In this document: positions 26,249 to 34,006 of the stretch, piece after piece
Numbering within the stretch: position 1 is the first letter of the stretch
Layout of the letters: each line of letters starts with the position of its first letter
Origin: Actinacidiphila yanglinensis
Lineage (GTDB): Bacteria > Actinomycetota > Actinomycetes > Streptomycetales > Streptomycetaceae
Length of the DNA: 64,000 bases
Direction: 5' to 3'
Assembly: GCF_900107965.1 (NCBI RefSeq)
Contig: NZ_FNVU01000001.1
Location: forward strand, 372,001 to 436,000
Program-made: the position numbers and the translations under genes
Notes under the pieces: model-generated
Seen by the model: only the letters and a program-made list of their open reading frames with translations
Database searches by the model: none
What the model was told of the DNA's origin: nothing

Positions 26249-26268
26249 CATCCCAGGGATCTGGGATG
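26249..26268. promoter_or_regulatory. 20-bp palindrome in front of the LuxR-type gene
   Basis: CATCCCAG (26249-26256), spacer GGAT, CTGGGATG (26261-26268): perfect 8-bp arms. It is 18 bp from the LuxR start codon and 109 bp from the divergent gene at 26377, so one site could control both. LuxR-type HTH dimers bind palindromes of about 18-20 bp. Confidence 0.55.
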
Positions 26269-26376
26269 GGTTGGTGATGATTCGTGCCCTTATCGTGAGG
26301 ACCGCCGGGCCCCCGGGGGCGGGGCCGGCGGGCGGGGCCCGGAGCAGGGCTTCATCGAGGGACAGGGGGCTGTGTG

Positions 26377-27468
26377 ATGACGACCGAGGTCGTACGGACG
26401 ATGGGTCGCGGGCTGACCCGGCTGGAGAGCTACCTGCCGAGCACGCGCGGGTCCACGGTCTTCGGCGAGATGCGGCGGATGCTGGACCGGTCGCCGGAGG
26501 AGGTGCAGGCGGCGCAGCGGCAGGTGGACAACGGTTCGGCGGTCGGCACCACCACCGGGGGCATCGTCGCCCAGCGGCTCAACGAGCAGGCCCGGTCGCC
26601 CTGGGGCCGCACGTTCGGGGTGTCGGCGCGCAAGCGCGCGGAGGAGCAGGAGGTGGTCGAGGCCCTCGCCCTGATCGGCGGCGCGGTCGGCGGCACCCTG
26701 GTCCGGGCGAAGGTGCGCTACGACGACCGCAGGCGGCGGGAGGCGGTCGGCCGGCTCGTGTGGCAGGTGGTCAACCTCGCGGCGCTGGCCGAGGGAAGGG
26801 TGAACGAGTACAACGACGCGCTGCGCTGGCGGGTGCTGGACGCGATGGCGCTGAACGTGCGGGCCCGCGACCAGCTCGCCGCGTCGCCGTTGCCGGCCGA
26901 CTACCAGGCGCTGCAGGTTCCCCCGCTGAGCGAGGCCGCGCGCGACGCGGTGGCGACGTACGCCTTCCACGCGTACGCGAACGCGGTCGGCGAGATGGAG
27001 GCGGCCCGCCGGATCGGCCCGCTGCTGATGCGGCTGGGCATGTCCAGGAGCGGCGGGGAGCACTTCGCCCGGGTGACGCGGGACGACTACCGCTCGGAGC
27101 GCGTCCCGCTGTCGCACCACTACCGGGTGCTGGAGCTCGCCGTGATCGGGATCGGCCACCGCCTGTTCCTCCCGCTGGACGTCATCACCGAGGCCGCGGG
27201 ACGGGTCGTGCGGTTCGACCCCTACGAGGCGGCCCGGGCGGAGAACCGCCGGCGGCTGGAGCAGGTGGTGCGGGCCACCGGCGGGGTCGGCGCGCTCCTG
27301 GCCGGCGGCACCGTCGCGCCGGCGATGAGCATCGCGGCGGCCGCCGCCCAGCAGCTGTTCGGGCCGAGCGCCGGCAGCCAGGCCGTCGGGAACGCGCTGG
27401 TGGCGTTCGGCCAGGACGCGAACCTGCCCGCGGCGGCGGTCCAGACCTGGCTCGCCTGGAACAACTGA
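26377..27468 (+). CDS. Hypothetical protein, mostly helical
   Basis: A 363-residue protein that I do not recognise. ATG 26377 is preferred over the adjacent GTG 26374, with AGGGGGC upstream. It has Arg-rich helical segments and one weak hydrophobic Ala/Gly stretch near the C-terminus (GGVGALLAGG, then SIAAAAAQQLFG), which could insert in or bind to the membrane. No catalytic motif is visible. Divergent to the LuxR-type regulator with the palindrome between. Confidence 0.7.
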   Translation: MTTEVVRTMGRGLTRLESYLPSTRGSTVFGEMRRMLDRSPEEVQAAQRQVDNGSAVGTTTGGIVAQRLNEQARSPWGRTFGVSARKRAEEQEVVEALALIGGAVGGTLVRAKVRYDDRRRREAVGRLVWQVVNLAALAEGRVNEYNDALRWRVLDAMALNVRARDQLAASPLPADYQALQVPPLSEAARDAVATYAFHAYANAVGEMEAARRIGPLLMRLGMSRSGGEHFARVTRDDYRSERVPLSHHYRVLELAVIGIGHRLFLPLDVITEAAGRVVRFDPYEAARAENRRRLEQVVRATGGVGALLAGGTVAPAMSIAAAAAQQLFGPSAGSQAVGNALVAFGQDANLPAAAVQTWLAWNN

Positions 27469-27657
27469 TCCTCGCCCGAACGGTGTTGGCACGGCGTCGC
27501 ACCAACTCGCCGCCTTGTCCCATGCGTCCCCGATCACCGGGATGCCCCACCTTACGAGCCCCCCCGCCGCTAGTCTGTACGGACGGTGCCGGGGGGTGCC
27601 GGGGGCGGCGCGCGGGCGCCGTACCAGGGGAGCAGCACAGGGGGAGGCGTCGCGTAC

Positions 27658-28806
27658 GTGAGGGTCTTGCATGTGGTCACCCTGCACACGCCCACCAACG
27701 ACTTCGGCGGGCCGACGAGGGTCGCGCTGAACCTGTCACGCGGGTTGCGGGCCAAGGGAGTCGACGCCCGGATCGCCACGCTCGGCGACGGGTTCACCGG
27801 TCCGCTGCCGACCGAACTCGAAGGGGTGCCGTCCTTCGTCCACCAGGCGCGGCACGTGCTGCCCGCGTTCGAGGTCAGCGGGATCACCTCGCCGGGGCTG
27901 CTGGCGAAGGCGCGCCGCATGGTCAAGGGCGCGGACGTGGTGCACGTCCACCTGATGCGGGATCTGATCACGCTGCCCTTCGCGCTCATCGCGCTGGAGG
28001 CCGGGGTGCCGCTGGTGGTCCAGACGCACGGCATGATCGACCCCACCGAGAAGGTCTTCGCCCGGGCCGTCGACGTGCTTGGCATGAAGCGCGTGCTGCG
28101 CCGGGCCGACGCGATCCTGCACCTCACCGGGATGGAGCGGGACGGGGTGCAGGCGGTGGTGCCCGACACCCCGCTGACGACCTTCCACCGCCTCGTCAAC
28201 GGCGTCGCCCTCCAGGACCGCCGCCCGCAGCGCACCGACCGTCCCCCGACGGTCCTCTACCTCGCCCGGGTCCAGAAGCGGAAGCGCCCCGAGGACTTCG
28301 TCAGCGCCATGCCCGCCGTGCTCGCCATCCACCCCGACGCCCGCTTCGTGCTGGCGGGGCCCGACACCGGCGGGCTGGTCGGGCCGCTGAAGGCGCTCGC
28401 GGCCGAACTCGGTGTCGACCACGCCCTGGAGATCCCCGGTCCGCTCGGCCACGACGACGTCCTGCGCCGCCTGCGCGAGGCCGACGTCTACGTCCTGCCC
28501 TCCGTGGTGGAGCCCTTCGCGGTCTCCCTGCTGGAGGCGATGTCCGTCGGCGTCCCGGTCGTGGCGACCGCCACCGGCGGCCTCTCCCCCGATATCGAGG
28601 CCGCCGGCGCCGGCCGGATCACCCCCAGCCGCCCCGACGCCGACAACGGTGCTCTCGTCGCCGCGGCCGTCCTCGACCTGCTCGAACCCGAGGAGAACGA
28701 GGTCGCGTCGGAGGCGGCCTGGCAGCTCGTCCGCGACCGCTTCTCGATCGAGGCCGTGGTGGAGGAACTGCTGGGCGTCTACGCGAAGGTGGGCGCCACC
28801 GTGTGA
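27658..28806 (+). CDS. Family 4 glycosyltransferase
   Basis: A 382-residue GT4 enzyme. N-terminal Rossmann half starts VRVLHVVTLHTPTNDFGGP; the C-terminal half has LYLARVQKRKRPEDF and the glutamate motif EPFAVSLLEAMSVGVPVV (E-x7-E) used in donor binding. GTG 27658 is chosen, with GGGGGAGG about ten bases upstream. A neighbour of the polysaccharide genes, so likely an assembly glycosyltransferase; donor and acceptor unknown. Confidence 0.85.
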   Translation: MRVLHVVTLHTPTNDFGGPTRVALNLSRGLRAKGVDARIATLGDGFTGPLPTELEGVPSFVHQARHVLPAFEVSGITSPGLLAKARRMVKGADVVHVHLMRDLITLPFALIALEAGVPLVVQTHGMIDPTEKVFARAVDVLGMKRVLRRADAILHLTGMERDGVQAVVPDTPLTTFHRLVNGVALQDRRPQRTDRPPTVLYLARVQKRKRPEDFVSAMPAVLAIHPDARFVLAGPDTGGLVGPLKALAAELGVDHALEIPGPLGHDDVLRRLREADVYVLPSVVEPFAVSLLEAMSVGVPVVATATGGLSPDIEAAGAGRITPSRPDADNGALVAAAVLDLLEPEENEVASEAAWQLVRDRFSIEAVVEELLGVYAKVGATV

Positions 28807-28825
28807 GGGGCGGGCCGCCGGGGCG

Positions 28826-29293
28826 TCAGCACTCCTCCCACATGTCGTCGGCGAACCGCGCGAACGCCGCCTTGGTGCCCGAGCCCGCGATGCCGTCGAT
28901 CCCCCCGGTGTAGCCGTAGTCGCCGCGCAGGGCGCGCTGCAGCGCCGAGATGGTGCCGCTGCCGACGATCCCGTCGATCGGGCCGGTGTACCCGTCGTTG
29001 AAGCGCAGGTAGCGCTGCATCGCCATCCAGCTGGCGGTGCCCAACTGCCCGTCGATGGCGCCGTTGTAGCCCCAGTCGTTGTTGTGCAGCCAGCACTGGA
29101 GGCCGGTGGCCCGGTGGTAGTTCAGGCCGAGGTTGTCCACCGCGGCCGGGGCGGCCACGACGGAGCTCGCGGCCGGCTGCGAGGCGGGCACCGGCGCCGC
29201 GAAGCCGGTGCTCGCACCCGCGAGAGCGCCGGCGGCGATGCCGGCGAGGGCGGTGACGCCGACGAGCGTCCTGGTCAGGAGGTTGGCGCGCAT
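28826..29293 (-). CDS. Secreted protein of three peptidoglycan-binding-like repeats
   Basis: A 155-residue exported protein. MRANLLTRTLVGVTALAG with cleavage near GFAAPVPA is a Sec signal. The mature part holds three tandem units of about 35-40 residues with the PG_binding_1 pattern (GYNGAIDGQLGTAS, GYTGPIDGIVGSGT, GYTGGIDGIAGSGT). There is no catalytic domain. GAGGAAG precedes ATG 29293. It is divergent from the HTH-TM-peptidoglycan-binding gene at 29668, whose external domain is of the same kind. The upstream DNA carries the bipartite motif found also before the secreted gene at 31479-31853. Confidence 0.85.
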   Translation of the reverse strand: MRANLLTRTLVGVTALAGIAAGALAGASTGFAAPVPASQPAASSVVAAPAAVDNLGLNYHRATGLQCWLHNNDWGYNGAIDGQLGTASWMAMQRYLRFNDGYTGPIDGIVGSGTISALQRALRGDYGYTGGIDGIAGSGTKAAFARFADDMWEEC

Positions 29294-29424
29294 GGGTTCT
29301 TCCTCTCGGTCGGGGACGGCGCCGGCACGGGGGGTGCGGGATGCCGCACTGCTCGGTGGGCGCTGCCTGGTTGCGGATCGAGCATGCGGGCCGGGCGATC
29401 GGCCGGGCCAGGGCCGCCCTGCCG

Positions 29425-29463
29425 ATGAGGGGAACCCGGGACGTCCCGGCGGGTGACCTGCGG
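29425..29463 (-). promoter_or_regulatory. Bipartite regulatory motif, site 1
   Basis: On the plus strand: ATGAGGGGA (29425-29433), three bases, then CGGGACGTCCC (29437-29447, inside a 14-bp palindrome at 29436-29449), seven bases, then GACCTG (29455-29460). The same elements with the same internal distances occur at 31962-31997. It lies about 140 bp upstream of the secreted protein start at 29293. The binding factor is unknown; the membrane HTH proteins encoded next door are candidates. Confidence 0.6.
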
Positions 29464-29478
29464 GAACCCCGATGCCGT

Positions 29479-29500
29479 TGAGGTGTCCCCGGGACGTGTG
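29479..29500 (-). promoter_or_regulatory. Degenerate second copy of the bipartite motif, site 3
   Basis: TGAGG (29479-29483) and GGGACGT (29491-29497) keep the 12-base register of site 1, but the right half is degenerate and GACCTG is absent. Its GGGACG is exactly 53 bp from that of site 1. The paralogous region has the same pair at the same distance (31975 and 32028). Confidence 0.45.
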
Positions 29501-29667
29501 GCGCACCGTTTCCGGCGGAGGGAGGGCGTCCGGTCCCGGCGTGAACGGCCTTGCCAATGCGCCCCCTTGGCCCGCGCGCTGACTGAAATACCGTGCAGGG
29601 CGGGGTGCGGGGGGCCGTGCTTCGGTACCTTCTTGTGAGAACGCTGTGACGCACGCGGGGGTGGGCT

Positions 29668-30456
29668 ATGCCGGGTCGTAAGCCGCTACCGTCCGACACG
29701 GACCCCCGCATGCGCGAGTTCGTCGCGCAGTTACGGGACTGGAAGGACACGAGCGGGTTCACGCTGCCCCAGGTGGCGGCCAAGACGGGCTACAGCAGGG
29801 CGTCCTGGGAGCGGTACTTCGCCGGCCGTACGCTGCCGCCGCGCGAGGCCGTCGAGGCGTTCGTGCGGATGTGCGGGGCGGACGGGACCCGGCTGCTCGC
29901 GCTCTACGACGTGGCCGCGGACGCCCGGGCCAGGGCGCGGACGGCCGAGCCGGAGGCAGCGGCCGAGGGGGCGGAGACAGCGCCCGAGGCGGAGGCGGCT
30001 GCGGAGGCGGAGGCAGCGGCGGGGGAGTCCGGCTCCGACCGACCGCACGTCGCGGCCGGGCCGCGGAAACGCCTGCGGCTGCGCCCGCTGTACGCCGCCG
30101 GCGTGTGCCTCGTCCTCGTGGTGGCCGCCGGGACGACCCTCCTGGTCGTACGGCCCTGGCACCACGCGTCGACCGCCGCCGCGGCGCCGTCCTACACCTG
30201 CCACGTCACCCGGGCCACCGACGGCTGGTACGCGGGGATGACCCGGACCAGGACCGCGCTGGTCCAGCAGGGCATGGCCGGTCCCCAGGTCGCCGAGGTG
30301 CAGTGCCTGCTGCGGCGGGCGGGCTTCTCCCCGGGGGAGATCGACGGCATCTTCGGTGTGTTGACGCAGCGGGCGGTGCAGCGCATCCAGGCCGCGCACG
30401 GGCTGCCCGTCGACGGCATGGTCGGCCCGCAGACCTGGGGGGCGCTACGGGCATGA
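29668..30456 (+). CDS. Membrane protein with cytoplasmic XRE HTH and external peptidoglycan-binding domain
   Basis: A 262-residue protein. Residues about 15-75 are an XRE-type HTH (FTLPQVAAKTGYSRASWERYFAGRTLP); then an Ala/Glu-rich linker, one membrane helix (LYAAGVCLVLVVAAGTTLLVV), and a C-terminal PG_binding_1 domain of about 60 residues (VAEVQCLLRRAGFSPGEIDG, then VDGMVGPQTWGALRA). The topology puts DNA binding inside and wall binding outside. Codon 22 (29731-29733) is TTA, suggesting bldA-dependent translation. The stop overlaps the next gene (ATGA). RodZ has a comparable layout but a different external domain. Role as a wall-linked regulator is inferred. Confidence 0.85.
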   Translation: MPGRKPLPSDTDPRMREFVAQLRDWKDTSGFTLPQVAAKTGYSRASWERYFAGRTLPPREAVEAFVRMCGADGTRLLALYDVAADARARARTAEPEAAAEGAETAPEAEAAAEAEAAAGESGSDRPHVAAGPRKRLRLRPLYAAGVCLVLVVAAGTTLLVVRPWHHASTAAAAPSYTCHVTRATDGWYAGMTRTRTALVQQGMAGPQVAEVQCLLRRAGFSPGEIDGIFGVLTQRAVQRIQAAHGLPVDGMVGPQTWGALRA

Positions 30457-31364
30457 TCGACGGCCGCGGCCTGTCGCCAGAAGCCGCGCGCCTGGCACGG
30501 GAGTTGCGCGGGCTGCGGGAGCGCACCGGCCTCACCCTGGCCGCTCTCGCCGCCCGCACCACCTACAGCAAGTCGTCCTGGGAGCGCTATCTCAATGGCA
30601 AGGCGCTGCCCCCGCGTTCGGCGGTCACCGAGCTGTGCGCGCTGGCGGACGAGCCGCCGCGGCGCCTGACGGTCCTGCTCCAACTCGCCACCCGGTCCTC
30701 GCATGCCGCGGCCGGGCCGGAGGATGCCGGCCCGGTGGGGGCGAGCGCACCGGCGGCCCGGGCGGGCGCCGTGGCGGACTCCGCCGCGCCGAACATCGTG
30801 TCGCGCAACGGCACTTCGGCGGTGACGACGGTGCCGCCGCCGAGCGCACCCGGTCCCCCCGGGCGGCCCGCACCCTCCGGCCCGGCCTCCGTCCGGTGGC
30901 GCGGCGTCCGGCGGCCCGCCGTCGTGGTCGCGCTGGGCTGCGTGCTGGCCGCGGGCCTGTGCTACGCGCTGTGGCCGTCCTCCGGCCCGGCGCCCGGACC
31001 GGCCGCCACCTGCCAGGGCCCGGCCTGCGACGGCAAGTCACCGGCCAGCACCTTCTGCGGCGTCCACCTCGTCAACCTGACGACCTTCCGGGCGACCGGC
31101 CGCGAGCGGATCGACATCCACTACAGCCGGTCCTGCGACACGGCCTGGGCGCGCCTGAGCCGATCCAGGGTCGGCGACCGGATCACCGTCTCGGCCGGCA
31201 CGGGCCGCAGTTGGGACGTGCGGGTCACCGACGGATACGACGCGCAGGGCTACGTGTACACCCCGATGGCAGTGGTGGACGCGCACCGCAAGGTGACCGT
31301 GTGCCTGCGGCCGTCCACGGGCGCGGGCCAGTGCTTCGCCGCGCGGGCCCCCTCCGGCGGTTGA
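30453..31364 (+). CDS. Membrane protein with cytoplasmic XRE HTH and external DUF2690 domain
   Basis: A 303-residue protein coupled to the upstream gene by ATGA. N-terminal HTH: LTLAALAARTTYSKSSWERYLNGKALP, very like the HTH of its neighbour (SSWERYLNGKALPP versus ASWERYFAGRTLPP), so the pair arose by duplication. A Pro/Ala-rich linker and one membrane helix (VVVALGCVLAAGLCYALW) lead to an external DUF2690 (YjfA-like) domain with four cysteines (CQGPACDGKSP, FCG, SCDTAW), probably disulfide-bonded. The function of DUF2690 is unknown. Confidence 0.85.
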   Translation: MIDGRGLSPEAARLARELRGLRERTGLTLAALAARTTYSKSSWERYLNGKALPPRSAVTELCALADEPPRRLTVLLQLATRSSHAAAGPEDAGPVGASAPAARAGAVADSAAPNIVSRNGTSAVTTVPPPSAPGPPGRPAPSGPASVRWRGVRRPAVVVALGCVLAAGLCYALWPSSGPAPGPAATCQGPACDGKSPASTFCGVHLVNLTTFRATGRERIDIHYSRSCDTAWARLSRSRVGDRITVSAGTGRSWDVRVTDGYDAQGYVYTPMAVVDAHRKVTVCLRPSTGAGQCFAARAPSGG

Positions 31365-31376
31365 GCCCCGCGGAGG

Positions 31377-31416
31377 GGAACTCCCGCCCGGGACGGGGCT
31401 GTCGGGCGGGAGTTCC
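31377..31416. terminator. Bidirectional hairpin terminator
   Basis: GGAACTCCCGCCCG (31377-31390) and CGGGCGGGAGTTCC (31403-31416) are perfect 14-bp arms with a 12-base loop, located 12 bp after the stop of the DUF2690 gene and 62 bp after the stop of the convergent secreted protein gene. There is no U tract, as usual in streptomycetes. Confidence 0.8.
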
Positions 31417-31478
31417 GCGCGGCGCGGCGCGGGTGGGTGGGTTCGGCCGGCCTGTGCGTGCGTGAACGGCGGCCGGGC

Positions 31479-31853
31479 TCAGTCGGTGGTGGGTACGTAG
31501 AGGGAGCAGCCGGCGCCCACCCAGCCGAGGATCTGGTCGCCCGTCTGCGGGCCGACGACGCCGTCCACGCTCAGATGCGGGCTGTAGTGCTGGTTCCACC
31601 AGCTCTGGAACGCCTTGATGCCGGCATGGGTCTCCGGCCCGAACAACCCGTCGGTGCCGACGTGGTAGGGCGCGGGCGAGTTGTCGATGGCCTCCTGGAC
31701 GCACAGCACCCCGTTGTGGGTGTTCGCATAGCCGTAGCCGATCCAGCCGGCACCGGTCGAGGCGTGCGCGGTTCCCGTCAGCGCCATCGACGCGGCTGCC
31801 AGGAGCGCTCCGGCGAGCGCCCCGGCGCGGGCCGTCCCTCTCATCGCGGTCAT
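31479..31853 (-). CDS. Small secreted peptidoglycan-binding protein
   Basis: A 124-residue exported protein with a Sec signal ending TGTAHASTGA and one PG_binding_1-like domain (VLCVQEAIDNSPAPYHVGTD, GLFGPETHAGIKAFQSWW, VDGVVGPQTGDQILGW). No catalytic domain. ATG 31853 has GGAGGGG eight bases upstream. It is convergent with the two membrane HTH genes. Its upstream region contains the same bipartite motif and the same 53-bp spaced second site as the secreted gene at 28826-29293. Confidence 0.84.
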   Translation of the reverse strand: MTAMRGTARAGALAGALLAAASMALTGTAHASTGAGWIGYGYANTHNGVLCVQEAIDNSPAPYHVGTDGLFGPETHAGIKAFQSWWNQHYSPHLSVDGVVGPQTGDQILGWVGAGCSLYVPTTD

Positions 31854-31961
31854 GATCGTTCCCCTCCGGCGCGGACCGGCCCGGCCCCGCGCCCCGTTGA
31901 AGCTCTGACGACGACCGAGTCTCGGCGCGCCCGGCGGGGGAGTGCCATGGCCGGGCGGCGA

Positions 31962-32000
31962 ATGAGGGGAGGACGGGACGTCCCCCGGCGCGACCTGGGG
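31962..32000 (-). promoter_or_regulatory. Bipartite regulatory motif, site 2
   Basis: ATGAGGGGA (31962-31970), three bases, CGGGACGTCCC (31974-31984), seven bases, GACCTG (31992-31997). All fixed positions and distances equal those of site 1 at 29425-29463, while the spacer bases differ. It is about 120 bp upstream of the secreted protein start at 31853. Confidence 0.6.
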
Positions 32001-32015
32001 CGGAGCCCGTCGCGC

Positions 32016-32034
32016 TGAGGCCGGCCCGGGACGG
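32016..32034 (-). promoter_or_regulatory. Degenerate second copy of the bipartite motif, site 4
   Basis: TGAGG (32016-32020) and CCGGGACG (32026-32033) in the same 12-base register as the other copies, 53 bp from the GGGACG of site 2. Confidence 0.42.
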
Positions 32035-32163
32035 CGGGCGCGAGGACGGACCGACCGAGCCCCAGGAGCCCCGCCCGGGACGACCTGGAACTCGGGATCC
32101 GGCCGGGAGCCGGTTGCCGTGGGGCACGGTGGCATCCGCGTCGCACCGGTACTGTGAATCGGC

Positions 32164-33060
32164 ATGATCGAGCCCGAGATCGAGATCAGCGAAGATCTGG
32201 TCCGTGACCTGCTCCGGGAACAGCATCCGGATCTGGCCGAGTTGCCCATCCGCGAGGTGGCGGGCGGCTGGGGCAACCAGATGTGGCGCCTCGGGAGCGA
32301 GCTGGCCGTCCGGATGCAGCGGATGGACACGAGCCCCGACCTGCAGCTCAAGGAGCGCCGGTGGCTGCCGACGCTGGCCCCGCGCCTGCCGCTGCCGATT
32401 CCCGTTCCGCTGCGGAACGGCGCGCCGTCCGAGCGCTTTCCCAAGGTCTGGACCGTCATGACATGGGTGGAGGGCACCCCGCTGGACCACGGTTCGATCA
32501 CTCGCGGCGATCACGCGGCCGAGACGCTGGCGAGCTTCCTCAGGGCGCTGCACGTGGAGGCGCCCGCCGACGCACCGACCGCTTCGGACTTCGGCGCGCA
32601 CCCCAAGGACTGCACGGAAGGCTTCGACCACTTCTTCCAGGCCGCTGCCCCCACCGACCTCGCCGACCGGATCCGAGAGGTCTGGGGGGAAGCGGTGGCC
32701 GCCCCGGAGTGGGAGGGTCCGCCGGTGTGGGTGCACGGCGACCTCCATCCCGCGAACGTCGTCGTCTCGGACGGGACATTGGCGGGTGTCGTCGACTTCG
32801 GCGCGGTCTTCGCCGGCGACCCGGCGTGGGACCTCGCAGCCGCCTGGCTGCTGCTTCCCGCGGGTGGTGCCGCGCGCTTCTTCGACAGCTACGCGCAGGC
32901 GGACGAGGCGGCGTTGCGACGGGCGCGCGGACTGGCCGCGATGAAGAGCCTGTTCCTGATGTCGATGGGTCAGGCCGGGGACCGCGGGCTGCCCGGCGGC
33001 AAGTCGAACTGGGGGCCCGCGGGCCGGTCCGCCCTGGATCGTGTCCTGCAGGGCCGGTGA
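32164..33060 (+). CDS. Aminoglycoside phosphotransferase-family kinase
   Basis: A 298-residue APH-fold enzyme. The catalytic loop is VHGDLHPANVV with His191-Gly-Asp193 and the metal-binding aspartate is Asp211 in VVDFGAVFAGDPAWDLA. The N-lobe starts ISEDLVRDLLREQHPDL, typical of the group that includes macrolide and small-molecule kinases in actinomycetes. The substrate cannot be read from sequence; resistance is only one possibility. ATG 32164 is the only sensible start. Confidence 0.82.
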   Translation: MIEPEIEISEDLVRDLLREQHPDLAELPIREVAGGWGNQMWRLGSELAVRMQRMDTSPDLQLKERRWLPTLAPRLPLPIPVPLRNGAPSERFPKVWTVMTWVEGTPLDHGSITRGDHAAETLASFLRALHVEAPADAPTASDFGAHPKDCTEGFDHFFQAAAPTDLADRIREVWGEAVAAPEWEGPPVWVHGDLHPANVVVSDGTLAGVVDFGAVFAGDPAWDLAAAWLLLPAGGAARFFDSYAQADEAALRRARGLAAMKSLFLMSMGQAGDRGLPGGKSNWGPAGRSALDRVLQGR

Positions 33061-33146
33061 CGTCGCCGAGGATCGACCGGGCCTGCGTGGCGGCATACCT
33101 GCGGACCCAGTGGTAGCCCCGGCGGGCCGGGCGCGCGGGGAACCGT

Positions 33147-33829
33147 TCAGCCGGCGGCGTTCTCGACGAACCGGGCGAAGACCAGCGCGCCTTCGGGGTC
33201 GCCGGCCTGGAAGGAGACCCGGCGCAGCAGGCCGACGTGGCGCAGCGGAACCCGCTCGCGGGCGAGGACGAAGACGAGGGTGAGGAAGGCCGCCCGGGCG
33301 TTGCCGTCGTCGAAGGGGTGGAAGAAGCAGACGTCGAGGTACGCCCGGGCGGCGCGGGCGGTCAGCCGGGGCCGCCCGGCGCCCGATGCGCTCTCGGCCA
33401 GGCAGGCATCGAGGCGGGCGCGGGTGTCGGGGCCGATGCCGTAGCGCTTGCGCCCTTCCTTGGCGAAGGCGGGCTGCGTGCGGAACTCCGGCGGCCGGGC
33501 CGTGCCCAGGACGTGCCGCTGCCAGCCGCGCAGCAGCTCGACGTCGAGCGTCGCGCCGCGTTCCGCGTCGGCCCGTACCCGTTCCAGCGCCGCGAGCAGG
33601 CCCCGTGCCCGGGCCGGGTCCAGGGCGCCGTCGAAGTCGCGGATGTCCTCGGCCACGGCGTCGGGTGCGGCCTCCGAGGTGATGTCGGACGTACCGCCGG
33701 GCGCGGCGGCACCCGACCGGCCGGCCCTGAGGAGCCCACCACCTCGGCCACCGACGCGGGGTAGAAGGCGTGCCGCCGGGGGTCCACCTCGTCCCAGCTC
33801 AGCAGGAAGGGCCACAGGTCGGATCTCAC
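33147..33829 (-). pseudogene. Fic-family protein with an apparent 1-nt frameshift
   Basis: The downstream frame (stop at 33147) encodes a Fic core with ALDPARARGLLAALERV and the active-site loop HPFDDGNARAAF (canonical HPFxxGNGR, so the second Gly is Ala). The natural N-terminus, RSDLWPFLLSWDEVDPRRH to FYPASVAEVVGS, starts at GTG 33829 but lies in another frame. The switch falls in the GC-rich run near 33700-33735, where one base appears missing. Either the gene is broken or the sequence has an error. Intact relatives transfer AMP or other groups to proteins, or act as Doc-like toxins. No antitoxin gene is adjacent. Confidence 0.7.
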
Positions 33830-34006
33830 CGGGGCAGCGTGCCATGCGCCGCGGGTGCGCGGGCGGCATCCCCCGGGCTCGGGCAACTCCCCGTCGCTCG
33901 CGACCCGTACGCGTCACCCGCGTGGGGGACGACACCAGGGAGGAGGACTGACAGAGGGTGAAGGGGGCACACGGGCGGTAGTGAACGACGGTCGAGGAGG
34001 TCGACG

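Larger units (their letters stand above)
29294..29667. other. 374-bp divergent regulatory region
   Basis: No gene is visible between the secreted repeat protein and the HTH-TM-peptidoglycan-binding gene. Besides the two motif copies (29425-29463 and 29479-29500) there is no clear RNA structure or coding frame with a ribosome site. It presumably holds both promoters. Confidence 0.5.
31854..32163. other. 310-bp divergent regulatory region
   Basis: Lies between the small secreted protein and the phosphotransferase gene. Apart from the two motif copies (31962-32000, 32016-32034) I see no gene, RNA or repeat. Confidence 0.5.

Noticed and set aside
33057..33116. 19-codon frame overlapping the phosphotransferase stop (ends AAYLRTQW)
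   Set aside because: Too short and without a ribosome site or partner; could be a gene remnant but not supportable.
33147..33829. Fic/Doc toxin-antitoxin system
   Set aside because: No Phd-like antitoxin next to it, and the gene is frameshifted.
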